Assembly: GCF_900115075.1 (NCBI RefSeq) | Contig: NZ_FOVG01000004.1 | Span: 62,001-126,000 of the forward strand | Direction of reading: 5' to 3' | Source of the DNA: Candidatus Pantoea varia | GTDB taxonomy: Bacteria > Pseudomonadota > Gammaproteobacteria > Enterobacterales > Enterobacteriaceae | Length of the DNA: 64,000 nucleotides | Part shown: piece after piece, positions 31,256-44,503 of the stretch | Layout: every line of letters starts with the position of its first letter | How positions within the stretch are numbered: the stretch's first letter is position 1 | Translations under genes and position numbers: made by a program | Notes under the pieces: generated by a model | The model's database searches: none | Told to the model about the DNA's origin: nothing | The model's input: only the letters and a program-made list of their open reading frames with translations

Positions 31256-31615
31256 ATGTCTACCACCTTGTTTAAAGAGTTCCAGTTCGAAGCCGCGCAC
31301 CATCTTCCGAATGTGCCGGCCGGACACAAATGTGGCCGTCTTCACGGTCATTCGTTCCTGGTTCGTCTGGAGATTACCGGCGAAGTGGATGCGCATACCG
31401 GCTGGGTTATGGATTTTGCTGAACTGAAGGCGGCGTTTAAGCCCCTCTATAATCGGCTGGACCACTACTATCTGAATGATATTCCTGGCCTGGAAAACCC
31501 CACCAGCGAAGTGCTGGCGAAATGGATCTGGGATCAGATGAAGCCGCAACTGCCGCTGTTAAGCGCGGTGATGATCAAAGAAACCTGCACTGCAGGCTGC
31601 GTTTACCGCGGCTAG
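31256..31615 (+). CDS. queD: 6-carboxy-5,6,7,8-tetrahydropterin synthase
   Basis: This 119-residue PTPS-family enzyme converts dihydroneopterin triphosphate to CPH4 in the queuosine (preQ0) pathway. The zinc ligands are His16 (EAAHHL) and His30 and His32 (LHGHSF), and catalytic Cys26 is in GHKCGR. The C-terminal [14 protein letters not shown] is typical of QueD. It converges on queE, the next enzyme of the pathway. Confidence 0.95.
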   Translation: MSTTLFKEFQFEAAHHLPNVPAGHKCGRLHGHSFLVRLEITGEVDAHTGWVMDFAELKAAFKPLYNRLDHYYLNDIPGLENPTSEVLAKWIWDQMKPQLPLLSAVMIKETCTAGCVYRG

Positions 31616-31619
31616 GCCT

Positions 31620-31644
31620 GTCGGATCGAACCCTTCGATCCGAC
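31620..31644. repeat. Perfect 11-bp hairpin between queD and queE
   Basis: GTCGGATCGAA (31620-31630) pairs perfectly with TTCGATCCGAC (31634-31644) around a CCC loop, 4 nt after the queD stop. No U-tract follows in either direction. The queE stop is 67 nt away. It is probably a processing or 3'-end stabilising structure. Confidence 0.6.
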
Positions 31645-31711
31645 GCTATTCCCCTCTCCGTCACGCATCTGAATCACCTCTTCCCTGCGGTTAACCCCTC
31701 AACGTGCTTTA

Positions 31712-32383
31712 TCAGGCGATATTGAGGTATTTATGGGTCTGCATCGACAGACGCCAGTTGCGTGCAATGCAGGTCTCAATACAGAGTCGGGTGGCATCAT
31801 CTTTGCGGCTGATCGGCTGTAACGCGATGATCCGGGTTTTGGTATCGTCTATCCCTGCCAGCAGCAGATCCAGCGCTTCCACATCACGCTCGCGCGCCAC
31901 CGGATGTTTGATTTCATCGGCCCGGCTCAGCGCCTGGGGCAGCACATCGTAACCGCCGCGCATATTCACCTTTGGGGAAACGGTCACCCAGGTCTGTTCG
32001 GAACAGTGGATCTCGTGGGTGCCGCTGGTTTCAATCTGACACTGGAAACCGTGCTGCTCCAGTGCGTTCGTTAACGGGCGCAGGTCGTAAATCGCCGGTT
32101 CGCCGCCGGTAATCACCACGTGTCGCGCCGTCCAGCCCTGCTGCGCAATGGCACTCACCAGGGTCGCCGCATCAGCATCACCCCAGGCATCGCTTTCCAC
32201 CGTCTTGATCAAAATATCGCCCAGCGACGTTTCCCGATCTGTCCGCTTTTCCCACGTGTGTTTGGTATCGCACCAGCTACAGCCCACCGGGCATCCCTGC
32301 AAACGAATGAAAATGGCAGGCACGCCGGTGTAATAACCTTCGCCCTGCAGTGTCTGGAACATTTCGTTAATCGGGTAGAACAT
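31712..32383 (-). CDS. queE: 7-carboxy-7-deazaguanine synthase
   Basis: This 223-residue radical-SAM enzyme rearranges CPH4 to CDG in queuosine synthesis. The cluster ligands are Cys31, Cys35 and Cys38 (CPVGCSWC), the CX3CX2C form. Other conserved segments are HVVITGGEPAIYDL, SGTHEI and SPKVNMRGGY. The length and the ending SMQTHKYLNIA match E. coli QueE. It lies downstream of eno in the same direction, but the eno terminator is behind it and so does not separate it from its own promoter. Confidence 0.95.
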   Translation of the reverse strand: MFYPINEMFQTLQGEGYYTGVPAIFIRLQGCPVGCSWCDTKHTWEKRTDRETSLGDILIKTVESDAWGDADAATLVSAIAQQGWTARHVVITGGEPAIYDLRPLTNALEQHGFQCQIETSGTHEIHCSEQTWVTVSPKVNMRGGYDVLPQALSRADEIKHPVARERDVEALDLLLAGIDDTKTRIIALQPISRKDDATRLCIETCIARNWRLSMQTHKYLNIA

Positions 32384-32456
32384 TTTTTACTCGCCTGGAG
32401 AAATCGGGGCGCTGATTATGCCAGCGTGTGCCGCACAACAACAGCTGCGCGACACG

Positions 32457-32489
32457 AAAAAGCAAAAGCCCCGCACATGGCGGGGCTTT
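32457..32489 (-). terminator. Intrinsic terminator of eno
   Basis: On the minus strand, 43 nt beyond the eno stop, AAAGCCCCGC pairs with GCGGGGCTTT (arms 32480-32489 and 32465-32474) over a 5-nt loop, followed by TGCTTTTT. This is a strong Rho-independent terminator for the pyrG-eno transcript. Confidence 0.88.
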
Positions 32490-32532
32490 CAGAATATGCG
32501 ATGCCGCTTAACGCGACATCAGCACAAGGTCA

Positions 32533-33849
<1,317 letters not shown>

Positions 33850-33904
33850 TTAGTCAATCCTAAGACAAGCAACGCGCGAAAAGTTCGCGCGCTGCCTGTG
33901 AAAC

Positions 33905-35557
<1,653 letters not shown>

Positions 35558-35596
35558 TTAGGTTTAAAGACGGTGGAATAACCAGGACGGGAAAAC

Positions 35597-35625
35597 AGTA
35601 TACTGGAAACCGCTATCAGCCACAA
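35597..35625 (-). promoter_or_regulatory. Candidate sigma-70 promoter of pyrG
   Basis: On the minus strand, TTGTGG (35620-35625), a 17-nt spacer and TATACT (35597-35602) form a good sigma-70 promoter. It lies 55 nt upstream of the pyrG ATG, giving a leader of about 45-50 nt. Confidence 0.65.
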
Positions 35626-35772
35626 TTGATGAATCACAGCCATCCTCCAACGCATTGCTGCGCCTTAACATAGCGGATAGCCGCCGATGAAATGTTGATG
35701 TGCGTCACAAAGTTGCCGCCACGCTGAATCGAGTAAGCGCAAACGGCGACTTAATGCACAGCGCTGGAATAA

Positions 35773-36561
35773 TCAGCGCTTCTCGCCCTGTTTCACCTGC
35801 TGCCAGGCCGCTTCCATCTGCTCCAGCGTGGCACCCGGCATGCTCAGCCCCTGTGCAGCGATGATCGTTTCGACTTCACGGAACCGGCGCTCAAACTTGT
35901 CATTGGCCTTTTGCAGCGCAGTTTCGGCTTTACTGCCGAGGTGGCGCGACAGGTTAACTGTGGCAAACAGCAGGTCGCCAATCTCCTCTTCCAGCTTCTC
36001 GCCATCCACCACGCTCTGCTGTGCCTCGTGCATCACTTCATCAATCTCTTCATGCACTTTCGCCACCACCGGCCCCAGCGTGGTCCAGTCGAAGCCGACA
36101 TTGTGACAGCGCTTCTGAATCTTGTGGGCGCGCATCAGCGCAGGCAGGGCTTTAGGAATATCGTCCAGCGCGGAATGCTGAGCTTTGTCAGCCCGCTCAG
36201 CGGTTTTAATCGCTTCCCAGTTTTTCAGCACTTCGCGACTGGTTTCTGCCGTGGCATCGCCAAAAATATGCGGATGACGGCGCTCCAGCTTGTCGCTGAT
36301 CGCGTGGCAGATATCCTCAAAATTAAAGCGATCCTGTTCGCTGGCCATCTGCGCATAGAACACCACCTGAAACAGCAGATCGCCCAGCTCGCCGCGCAGG
36401 TCGTCAAAATCTTCGCGCTGAATGGCATCCAGCACTTCGTAGGTCTCTTCCAGCGTATAGGGCGCGATGGTGGCGAAGGTCTGTTCACGATCCCACGGGC
36501 AGCCATGTTGTGGATCGCGCAGGGTTTTCATTATGCCAAGCAGGCGCTCAATAGCGTTCAT
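35773..36561 (-). CDS. mazG: Nucleoside triphosphate pyrophosphohydrolase MazG
   Basis: This 262-residue enzyme hydrolyses all NTPs to NMP and pyrophosphate and can lower ppGpp. It contains two tandem MazG domains; the first shows CPWDREQTF and the metal-binding EETYEVLDA and LRGELGDLLFQVVF, and the second EEIGDLLFATVNLSRHLG. In E. coli the mazEF toxin-antitoxin genes lie between relA and mazG; here only 158 nt separate them. Confidence 0.96.
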   Translation of the reverse strand: MNAIERLLGIMKTLRDPQHGCPWDREQTFATIAPYTLEETYEVLDAIQREDFDDLRGELGDLLFQVVFYAQMASEQDRFNFEDICHAISDKLERRHPHIFGDATAETSREVLKNWEAIKTAERADKAQHSALDDIPKALPALMRAHKIQKRCHNVGFDWTTLGPVVAKVHEEIDEVMHEAQQSVVDGEKLEEEIGDLLFATVNLSRHLGSKAETALQKANDKFERRFREVETIIAAQGLSMPGATLEQMEAAWQQVKQGEKR

Positions 36562-36619
36562 TCAGAGGGGTCCTTGAGTCATCGGGTGACAGGCAACGGG
36601 CGAAGAGGCAAGGCGTGCA

Positions 36620-36655
36620 ACACTGGCGGATGCGGTGAACAGCATCCGCCAGTGT
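36620..36655. repeat. Perfect 14-bp inverted repeat between relA and mazG
   Basis: ACACTGGCGGATGC (36620-36633) pairs perfectly with GCATCCGCCAGTGT (36642-36655) over an 8-nt loop. No T-run follows on the minus strand, on which both flanking genes lie. It sits where mazEF occurs in E. coli. It may attenuate or process the relA transcript. Confidence 0.7.
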
Positions 36656-36719
36656 ATTGTGGTGCAGAAAACGCCCGCGCAAGCTTTTGTCGCCTGTTGC
36701 CGCAGTGCCTGACTGAATA

Positions 36720-38951
36720 TCAGTGCAGGCGGCGGGCGTCAATGATATCAGAGACCTGGTTCAGGCGCGCCAGGACACGTCCCAGTACCTGATGGTTGTA
36801 GATCTCGATATCCATGTCGATGGTCGCCAGCTGCTTTTTGGTGTCGCTGCGGCTTGAAACGCCCAGTACATTCACTTTCTCGTTGGCGAGAATGGTAGTG
36901 ATGTCGCGCAGTAAGCCGCTGCGATCGTTGGCGGTGACGCGCACCACCAGCGAGTAACCGCTGGAGTAGCTTTCACCCCACACCGCATCGACGATACGTT
37001 CCGGCGCATGCGAAGTGAGTTCAGCCAGCTGATCGCAGTCGGCGCGGTGAATCGAGATGCCGCGCCCCTGCGTGATGAAACCGACAATATCATCCCCCGG
37101 AATCGGCTGGCAGCAGCGGGCAATGTGGTGCATCAGATTGCCGACGCCTTCCACGACCACGCGTCCACTCTCTTTACGGGCAGAGGGGGTGTACGATTTC
37201 TGGGTCAGCTGGCGCAACGCTTCGCGGTCTTCCTCTTCAGCACTCGGCTTATTGAGCTTCGCCTGCAGGAAGTTAACCATCTGGTTAAGACGAATATCCC
37301 CGCCGCCAATCGCCGCCAGCAGCTCTTCAAGCGAGGTCACGTTATAGCGCGGCAGCAGCAGTTTTTCAGCTTCACGCAGGCTGATATCGAGCTGATTCAG
37401 TTCGCTATCCAGAATCTGGCGTCCGGCGATAATATTCTTATCGCGATCCTGCTTGCGGAACCAGTTGTGGATCTTCGATCGCCCACGGCTGGTGGTGATA
37501 TAGCCCAGATTCGGGTTGAGCCAGTCACGGCTTGGGTTCGGCTGCTTCTGGGTGATCACTTCAACCTGATCGCCCATCTGCAGCTGATAGGTGAACGGCA
37601 CGATGCGGCCACCAATTTTCGCGCCAATGCAGCGGTGACCGATGTCACTGTGAATATGGTAGGCGAAGTCGAGCGGCGTCGATCCGGCGGGCAGATCCAC
37701 CACGTCGCCTTTCGGGGTAAAGACGTAGACGCGGTCATCAAACACCTGACTGCGGACTTCTTCCAGCAGCTCACCGGAGTCCGCCATCTCTTCCTGCCAG
37801 CTGATGAGCTTACGCAGCCAGGCGATACGCTCTTCGTGACCGGCTGCGCCACGCGCGCTGCTGGAGGAAGGGCCCTCTTTGTACTTCCAGTGAGCCGCCA
37901 CGCCCAGCTCTGCATCTTCATGCATCTGGCGGGTTCGGATCTGGATCTCCACGGTTTTGCCCTGCGGCCCTAACACCACGGTGTGGATCGACTGGTAGCC
38001 ATTGGGCTTGGGGTTAGCCACGTAGTCATCAAACTCGCTGGGCAGATGGCGATAGAGGGTATGCACCGTACCCAGCGCGCCGTAGCAATCCTGCAGTCGG
38101 TCGGCGACGATACGCACCGCACGCACGTCAAATAGCTCATCAAAGGCCAGCGACTTTTTCTGCATCTTGCGCCAGATGCTGTAGATATGTTTCGGACGAC
38201 CATAGACTTCGGCGCGCACGCCCTCTTTGGCCATCTCTTTGCGCAGATTGCTGACGAAGTTATCGATGTACTGCTCACGATCGATTCGCCGCTCATGCAG
38301 TAATTTGGCGATGCGCTTATATTCGTCGGGATGTAGATAGCGGAAGCAGTAATCTTCCAGCTCCCATTTGAGCTGACCAATACCCAGACGGTTGGCCAGT
38401 GGCGCATAGATGTTGGTGCTCTCTTTGGCGGCCAGCACCCGCTCATCTTCCGGCGCATCTTTCATTTCGCGCAGGTTCATGATGCGTTCGGCCAGCTTCA
38501 GCACCACGCAGCGGAAATCTTCCACCATCGCCAGCAGCATACGGCGGACGTTATCCACCTGTTCAGAGGCCATGGAGTCATTGTGTATCGCTTTCAGCTG
38601 GCGGATGGCGTCCATGTCGCGCACGCCATGTACCAGCGAAACAATGCCTTTGCCGACAGCGTTTTCAAGCTCCTCTTCGCTCAACACTTCATCGTTAGCC
38701 AGCGGGAAAATCAGCGCCGCACACAGGCTTTCGATATCCATGCTGAGCATTGAGAGGATTTCCACCATCTCAATACCGCGCCACAGCAGCAGCGACTGAT
38801 CGGGATGGCCCTGCGTCTGCGCTTCGCAGTAGCGCCAGGTCTCGGCAACGCGTTGACATGATTGCGGGTTGGCAATACCGAGACTGGCGATCCACTGGTC
38901 GAGGGCGAAATCCCCCTCAGTATTTAAATGCGCACTTCTGACCGCAACCAT
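36720..38951 (-). CDS. relA: GTP pyrophosphokinase RelA
   Basis: This 743-residue ribosome-associated enzyme makes (p)ppGpp when uncharged tRNA enters the A site. The N-terminal HD-type hydrolase domain is degenerate (no HD pair). The synthetase domain follows, with SEFDDYVANPKPNGYQSIHTVV carrying the EFDD acidic motif typical of synthetase-only RelA. Then come the TGS domain ([21 protein letters not shown]), a Cys/His region (HHIARCCQPIPGDDI) and a C-terminal ACT domain. It ends at 36720, 158 nt before mazG, and is preceded closely (29 nt) by rlmD. Confidence 0.97.
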   Translation of the reverse strand: MVAVRSAHLNTEGDFALDQWIASLGIANPQSCQRVAETWRYCEAQTQGHPDQSLLLWRGIEMVEILSMLSMDIESLCAALIFPLANDEVLSEEELENAVGKGIVSLVHGVRDMDAIRQLKAIHNDSMASEQVDNVRRMLLAMVEDFRCVVLKLAERIMNLREMKDAPEDERVLAAKESTNIYAPLANRLGIGQLKWELEDYCFRYLHPDEYKRIAKLLHERRIDREQYIDNFVSNLRKEMAKEGVRAEVYGRPKHIYSIWRKMQKKSLAFDELFDVRAVRIVADRLQDCYGALGTVHTLYRHLPSEFDDYVANPKPNGYQSIHTVVLGPQGKTVEIQIRTRQMHEDAELGVAAHWKYKEGPSSSSARGAAGHEERIAWLRKLISWQEEMADSGELLEEVRSQVFDDRVYVFTPKGDVVDLPAGSTPLDFAYHIHSDIGHRCIGAKIGGRIVPFTYQLQMGDQVEVITQKQPNPSRDWLNPNLGYITTSRGRSKIHNWFRKQDRDKNIIAGRQILDSELNQLDISLREAEKLLLPRYNVTSLEELLAAIGGGDIRLNQMVNFLQAKLNKPSAEEEDREALRQLTQKSYTPSARKESGRVVVEGVGNLMHHIARCCQPIPGDDIVGFITQGRGISIHRADCDQLAELTSHAPERIVDAVWGESYSSGYSLVVRVTANDRSGLLRDITTILANEKVNVLGVSSRSDTKKQLATIDMDIEIYNHQVLGRVLARLNQVSDIIDARRLH

Positions 38952-38980
38952 AACCTCTCCTGCACAACGACATACATCGC

Positions 38981-40297
38981 TTATGTTTTTCTGAACAGCA
39001 CCATGGATTCGAGATGACGGGTATGTGGGAACATATCCAGCATCGCGACCCTTTCCAATTGGTAGCCTGCCGACAGCAATGTCTGGCTGTCGCGGGCGAG
39101 TGTTGTGGGATTACACGAAACATAGACCACGCGTTCTGGTGCAAGTTTAACCACATGCGCCATTACGCCCGCAGCCCCGGCGCGTGCCGGATCGAGTAAT
39201 ACCTTGTTAAATCCCTGTGCCGCCCACGGCTGGCGCGACACCTCTTCTTCCAGATTATGCTGAAAGAAACTGACATTTTTAAGATTATTCAAATCAGCAT
39301 TATACGCTGCCTGCCGCACTAATGCTGCAATCCCCTCCACACCAACCACATTATGTACGAAGATTCCTATAGGAAGTGTGAAGTTTCCCATGCCGCAAAA
39401 CAGATCCAGTACCCGGTCTTCTGGCTGCAGATCGAGCCAGGCGATCGCCTTCGTGACCATCTGCTGATTAACACCATCGTTAACCTGAATAAAATCCTGT
39501 GGACTGAAGGTTAGCTTAAGCTGGTGAGATTGATAAAACGGCGTCGACTCACTTAACGCACTCAATTCTTCATTGCCCGCATCCAGGAACAGCATCAGTT
39601 GATGCTTATGCGAAAACTGTTCCAGTTTTTCATGGTCATCGGCATGCAGCGCATCAAGATGGCGCAGAATCATCAGCGGGCCGTTGTCGGCCAGCACCAG
39701 TTCCACATGCCCGAGACGCCTGACGGCGCGTAAGTCGCTGAGGCACTGGTGCAGTGGAAGCAGTAATGCCTCAAGTTCGGGCACTAAAACGGGGCAGTTC
39801 TGAATATCGACCAGATCGTTGCTGGCTTTCTGGCGGAATCCCATCTGCAGCCGCTGCGTTTTATTTTGCCACTGCAGACCAAGACGGGCGCGGCGGCGAT
39901 AGCCCCAGGGCTGACCGGCGATCACCTCATCCACGGCCACGTTCTGTGCCGAAGCCTGACTCAGCATCCGGCTCAGCGCCTGGGATTTGCTGCGCTGTTG
40001 CAGCGCCACATCGGCATGCTGTTGCTGGCAGCCGCCGCAGCGATCATAGTGAGGGCAGCGCGGTGTGACGCGGTCTGGACTGCGGCTAATCAGTCGTGTC
40101 ACTTTCGCCCGGGCAAATTGACGTTTATCCTCTGTCAGCACGACCTCCGCCTGTTCACCCGGCAGAGCCCCCGTGACAAAAAGGGTTTTGCCCTTGTGGC
40201 GCGCCACCCCCTGTCCGAACGGGTCGAGCTCCTCAATAGTGACGGTGATCCGTTGTTGCGTCGTCACGCGCTGTTTTGCAACGTAGAATTGCGCCAT
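38981..40297 (-). CDS. rlmD: 23S rRNA (uracil(1939)-C5)-methyltransferase RlmD
   Basis: This 438-residue SAM-dependent enzyme methylates U1939 of 23S rRNA. An N-terminal TRAM domain is followed by the [4Fe-4S] cysteines in [13 protein letters not shown]. The SAM-binding region is [15 protein letters not shown], and the catalytic Cys is in [12 protein letters not shown]. It is probably co-transcribed with relA and is divergent from barA across 94 nt. Confidence 0.96.
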   Translation of the reverse strand: MAQFYVAKQRVTTQQRITVTIEELDPFGQGVARHKGKTLFVTGALPGEQAEVVLTEDKRQFARAKVTRLISRSPDRVTPRCPHYDRCGGCQQQHADVALQQRSKSQALSRMLSQASAQNVAVDEVIAGQPWGYRRRARLGLQWQNKTQRLQMGFRQKASNDLVDIQNCPVLVPELEALLLPLHQCLSDLRAVRRLGHVELVLADNGPLMILRHLDALHADDHEKLEQFSHKHQLMLFLDAGNEELSALSESTPFYQSHQLKLTFSPQDFIQVNDGVNQQMVTKAIAWLDLQPEDRVLDLFCGMGNFTLPIGIFVHNVVGVEGIAALVRQAAYNADLNNLKNVSFFQHNLEEEVSRQPWAAQGFNKVLLDPARAGAAGVMAHVVKLAPERVVYVSCNPTTLARDSQTLLSAGYQLERVAMLDMFPHTRHLESMVLFRKT

Positions 40298-40391
40298 AGT
40301 GTTATTAATTCTCTTTATCGAAAACGGCCTGCATCGTTTTTATCGACAGCATGCACAGGGACGTTAATGCCGGAGTAGCCAGGCGACTATT

Positions 40392-43121
40392 ATGACCAAA
40401 TACAGCCTGCGGGCGCGAATGATGATTTTAATTCTGGCACCCACGCTGATGGTTGGCCTGTTGCTAAGCTCATTTTTTGTGGTGCATCGCTACAATGAAC
40501 TGCAGCGCCAGGTGATCGATGCCGGGGCCAACATCATCGAACCCCTGGCGATCTCCAGCGAATACAGCATGACCTGGCACAACCGTGACGCCATGCGTGA
40601 ACTGGTCAGCCTGCTGCACCGCCGCCATTCCGGCATCGTCCGGGCGATCTCGGTGTTTGATAATCACAACCAGCTCTATGTCACCTCCAATCACAAGCAA
40701 AACCTCAGTCTGCTGCAACAGGATGATATCCGCGGCCTGCCTGACGATGTCTCCATGGAGCGTCACGGCAGCATACTGATTCTGCGCACGCCGATTACCA
40801 GCGAGCGTTACGATGTGGATGAATTACCGGATGAAGATGCCAAGCCGTCGGGCAATCCGCTGGGCTATGTGGCGATAGAGCTGGATCTGCAGTCGGTGCG
40901 ACTACAGCAGTACAAAGAAGTGTTTGTCGCCACGCTGATGCTGCTCTTCTGCCTCTGTCTCGCTATGCTCTTTGCCTATCGTCTGATGCGCGATGTGACC
41001 GGCCCGATCCGCAATATGGTCACCACCGTTGACCGTATCCGTCGCGGCCAGCTCGACAGCCGCGTTGAGGGCTACATGCTGGGTGAACTCAGCATTCTGA
41101 AAAACGGGATTAATGCGATGGCGATGTCGCTGACCGCCTATCACGAAGAGATGCAGCACAATATCGACCAGGCGACCTATGACCTGCGGGAGACGCTGGA
41201 ACAGCTGGAGATTCAGAACGTCGAGCTGGATCTGGCGAAGAAACGCGCCCAGGAAGCGGCGCGCATCAAATCTGAGTTTCTGGCCAATATGTCCCATGAG
41301 CTGCGGACGCCGCTGAATGGCGTGCTGGGCTTTACCCGGCAGATGCTGAAAACCCAGCTGCGCACTACCCAGCGTGACTATATGCAGACCATCGAACGTT
41401 CCGCAAACAACCTGCTCAGCATTATCAATGACGTGCTCGATTTCTCGAAGCTGGAAGCGGGCAAGCTGATGCTGGAAGCGATCCCCTTCCCGCTGCGCGC
41501 TACGCTGGATGAAACCCTGGTGCTGCTGGCTCCGTCGGCGCATGACAAAGGGCTGGAGCTGACGGTGGTGTGTGACAGCAGCGTGCCGGACAACGTGATT
41601 GGCGATGCGCTGCGCCTGCAACAGATTCTGATTAACCTGATCGGTAACGCCATCAAGTTTACTGAGAAAGGATACATCGGCCTGCGCGTAGGACAGCGGG
41701 TGATTACGCAGTCGCGCGTTGAGCTGGAGATTCAGGTTAAGGACACCGGTATCGGCATCTCTGAGCAGCAACAGACACAGCTGTTCCAGGCGTTCCGTCA
41801 GGCTGACGCCAGCATTACACGCCGTCATGGCGGAACCGGGCTGGGGCTGGTTATCACCCAGAAGCTGGTGCGGGAGATGGGCGGTGAAATCACCTTCAGC
41901 AGCCAGCCGGATCAGGGCTCTGTCTTTGTGATTCGCGTGCAGCTGGACCTCAATCCCAATGCGCCAGGCATGCCGCGCGTGCTGGAGGCACTCTCAAATG
42001 TGCGCATTGCCTATGTAGAAGCGGATGCTAACGTTGCCAGCCCGGCGCTGGAGATGCTGAACGCCACTCCGCTGCAGATCGATTACAGCGAAACGCTGGA
42101 GGGATTAAAAGAGTCTCACTATCCGCTGCTGCTGATGGCGATGCCGGTCGATATCAGCCAGCCTGAACTGCTCAATGAGCGCCTGATTAATGGGCTGCTG
42201 GATCGGGCCGACAACGTGCTGATGGCGCTCCCGAGCCCGATGATGTTGCTGGCTGATGAGCTGAAGGTGCGCGGCATTGACGGCTGTATCGCCAAACCGA
42301 TCTCCCTGACGCGACTCCTGCCGATGTTACTGGATCTGCATACCCGGCAGATCAGTGAGCTGCCGCTTTCACCGCGCCTGCCGCTGACAGTAATGGCAGT
42401 GGATGATAATCCCGCCAACCTCAAGCTGATTGGTGCGCTACTAGAGGAACAGGTGCAGAACATCCTGCTGTGCAGCAGTGCCGAACACGCTATTCGCGAG
42501 GCACGCCAGCAGTCGCTGGATGTGATTCTGATGGATATCCAGATGCCTGAGATTGATGGCATTCGTGCCAGTGAAATTATCCGCAGCATGCCGCATCACG
42601 CCAGCACGCCGATTGTGGCGGTGACCGCCCATGCGATTGATGGCGAGCGTGAGCAGTTAATCAAGGCAGGCATGAATGACTACCTTGCCAAACCGATTGA
42701 TGAGAGCAAGTTAAGACAGCTGCTGGCGCGCTACACGCCGCCGCCAGTGGCCTCCGTACCGGAACTGCTGCCGATATTACCGACGCTGGACTGGCAACTG
42801 GCGCTGCGTCAGGCGGCGAACAAACCCGAACTGGCGCGGGATCTGCTGCGGATGCTGCTGGAGTTTTTACCGGAAGTGCATGCGAAGATGGCGCAGTTTA
42901 TGGCGGCCAATGAGGTCAATGCCCTGCGTGAGATTATTCACAAGCTGCACGGCAGTGCCAGCTACAGCGGCGTACCGCGCATGAAGCAACTTTGTCACCA
43001 GCTGGAGCGTGGGCTGCTGGAGGCCAGCGATATTGCCGCGCTGGAGCCGGAACTGCTGGAGCTGCAGGATGAGATGGAGAATGTTGCCAGAGAAGCCCGG
43101 CAGCTGTTAGGGATGGTGTAA
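40392..43121 (+). CDS. barA: Hybrid sensor histidine kinase BarA
   Basis: This 909-residue inner-membrane kinase phosphorylates the response regulator UvrY, which activates csrB and csrC. Two membrane spans (residues 12-32 and about 177-197) flank a periplasmic sensor domain. A HAMP segment follows, then HisKA with His302 in [11 protein letters not shown], the ATPase (NAIKF, DTGIGIS, GGTGLGL), a degenerate receiver-like region (540-650), a true receiver with Asp715 (ILMDIQMPE) and a C-terminal HPt with His853 ([11 protein letters not shown]). UvrY is not in the window, but its target csrB is, 11 kb downstream. Confidence 0.96.
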   Translation: MTKYSLRARMMILILAPTLMVGLLLSSFFVVHRYNELQRQVIDAGANIIEPLAISSEYSMTWHNRDAMRELVSLLHRRHSGIVRAISVFDNHNQLYVTSNHKQNLSLLQQDDIRGLPDDVSMERHGSILILRTPITSERYDVDELPDEDAKPSGNPLGYVAIELDLQSVRLQQYKEVFVATLMLLFCLCLAMLFAYRLMRDVTGPIRNMVTTVDRIRRGQLDSRVEGYMLGELSILKNGINAMAMSLTAYHEEMQHNIDQATYDLRETLEQLEIQNVELDLAKKRAQEAARIKSEFLANMSHELRTPLNGVLGFTRQMLKTQLRTTQRDYMQTIERSANNLLSIINDVLDFSKLEAGKLMLEAIPFPLRATLDETLVLLAPSAHDKGLELTVVCDSSVPDNVIGDALRLQQILINLIGNAIKFTEKGYIGLRVGQRVITQSRVELEIQVKDTGIGISEQQQTQLFQAFRQADASITRRHGGTGLGLVITQKLVREMGGEITFSSQPDQGSVFVIRVQLDLNPNAPGMPRVLEALSNVRIAYVEADANVASPALEMLNATPLQIDYSETLEGLKESHYPLLLMAMPVDISQPELLNERLINGLLDRADNVLMALPSPMMLLADELKVRGIDGCIAKPISLTRLLPMLLDLHTRQISELPLSPRLPLTVMAVDDNPANLKLIGALLEEQVQNILLCSSAEHAIREARQQSLDVILMDIQMPEIDGIRASEIIRSMPHHASTPIVAVTAHAIDGEREQLIKAGMNDYLAKPIDESKLRQLLARYTPPPVASVPELLPILPTLDWQLALRQAANKPELARDLLRMLLEFLPEVHAKMAQFMAANEVNALREIIHKLHGSASYSGVPRMKQLCHQLERGLLEASDIAALEPELLELQDEMENVAREARQLLGMV

Positions 43122-43144
43122 GGCTTCTGCGCATCTGTCGCTAT

Positions 43145-43174
43145 CGCTGACGCTCACCGGGCCGCGCGTCAGCG
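43145..43174. repeat. Inverted repeat downstream of barA
   Basis: CGCTGACGC (43145-43153) pairs perfectly with GCGTCAGCG (43166-43174) over a 12-nt G/C-rich loop, 24 nt after the barA stop and before the convergent garK. There is no U-tract. It is a possible 3'-end structure. Confidence 0.45.
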
Positions 43175-43290
43175 CTCACTGACCGTAGCCCGGCGTGGTA
43201 AAAAAGTGCGGCAGACAATAGCGGTGAGCCTGAGCATTCCTGCCACGGTTAAAATCGGCCCGCATTACGCATGCCGGTAAAGGCTAATGG

Positions 43291-44430
43291 TCAGTGAAAG
43301 CCGGCAAGTTTTAAGGTAGCGGCCACATTACGCGCCGTCATCTCAACATTCTTTCCGGCACTGGCGAGTGCCTCATCCAGTGAACAGATGCTGTAGAGCA
43401 CGCTGAATACCGCATCGATTCCATGCTGATGCACCACGCCGACATCCGCCGTCAGGCTTCCGGCAATGCCAATCACCGGCTTGTTAAAACGCTTTGCCAC
43501 GCTGGCAACTCCAATCGGCACCTTGCCGTTGATACTCTGGCTGTCGATGCGCCCTTCACCGGTAATCACCAGGTCAGCATCTTTCACCTCATCAGCCAGC
43601 CCCAGTGCCTCCGTGACAATCTCAATACCGCGGCGCAGTTCCGCCTGACAGAAGGCGTGCAGCGCCGCACCCATGCCGCCCGCCGCGCCGCCGCCTGGAA
43701 TATGCAGCACATCGATATCGAGATCGCGGTGAATTATCGCGGCGTAATGGGCCAGCGCCTGATCAAGCTGCTGTACCAGCGCCGGCGTCGCCCCTTTCTG
43801 CGGACCGAAAATGGCCGATGCGCCCTCTTTGCCGGTCAGTGGATTGGTGACGTCACAGGCGACTTCAATACGGCACTGATGAATGCGGGCATCCAGCGCA
43901 TCAATATCAATGCTGGCGAGGTCCGGAAGCGCGCCGCCACCGTGACCAATCTCGTTGCCCCGGGCGTCCAGCAGTCGGGCACCCAGCGCCTGCATCATCC
44001 CGGCACCGCCATCATTGGTGGCGCTGCCGCCGATACCAATGATGATGTGGCCGACGCCCTTATCCAGCGCATGTCTGATCAACTCGCCGGTGCCGAATGA
44101 GGTCGTGATCAGCGGGTCACGCTGTGAAGCAGGCACCCGCTCCAGTCCGCTGGCCGCTGCCATTTCGATATAGGCAGTGGCCTCATCACCGGACAGGCCA
44201 TAAAAGGCGTCGACCTGCGCGCCCAGCGGCCCGGTCACCTTCAGCCTGACGATTTTTCCCTTCGTCGCCGCCACCATCGCTTCTACCGTGCCTTCGCCGC
44301 CGTCGGCGACCGGTATTTTTACGTAATGCGCATCGGGGAAGATGTCACGGAAACCCGCTTCAATCGCCGATGCCACATCCAGGGCGGATAAACTCTCTTT
44401 ATATGAATCCGGTGCGATTACGATTTTCAT
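43291..44430 (-). CDS. garK: Glycerate 2-kinase
   Basis: This 379-residue kinase phosphorylates glycerate to 2-phosphoglycerate, the last step of glucarate and galactarate catabolism. The start is the ATG at 44428-44430 ([16 protein letters not shown]); 30 further in-frame codons upstream are not conserved. Family motifs are [34 protein letters not shown] and [11 protein letters not shown]. It closes the gudP-gudX-gudD-garL-garR-garK operon, 73 nt after garR, and converges on barA. Confidence 0.93.
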   Translation of the reverse strand: MKIVIAPDSYKESLSALDVASAIEAGFRDIFPDAHYVKIPVADGGEGTVEAMVAATKGKIVRLKVTGPLGAQVDAFYGLSGDEATAYIEMAAASGLERVPASQRDPLITTSFGTGELIRHALDKGVGHIIIGIGGSATNDGGAGMMQALGARLLDARGNEIGHGGGALPDLASIDIDALDARIHQCRIEVACDVTNPLTGKEGASAIFGPQKGATPALVQQLDQALAHYAAIIHRDLDIDVLHIPGGGAAGGMGAALHAFCQAELRRGIEIVTEALGLADEVKDADLVITGEGRIDSQSINGKVPIGVASVAKRFNKPVIGIAGSLTADVGVVHQHGIDAVFSVLYSICSLDEALASAGKNVEMTARNVAATLKLAGFH

Positions 44431-44503
44431 AGGCAATCCGAGCGCAGTTAATTTATTAAAACGGCTCTGAACCCGTCCGGTTTCGGGAGACCGGCACCGG
44501 GTT

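Noticed and set aside
35911-36792. A 293-codon open frame on the plus strand spanning the mazG-relA gap
   Set aside because: It is the complement of mazG and the relA end, crosses the 14-bp hairpin, and has no ribosome site. It is not a mazEF remnant.
37008-37973. A 321-codon open frame on the plus strand
   Set aside because: Antisense to relA, in conserved TGS and synthetase regions. No ribosome site or family likeness.
43122-43290. Possible small RNA downstream of barA
   Set aside because: A 9-bp inverted repeat is present, but there is no promoter and no U-tract, and no resemblance to a known RNA.
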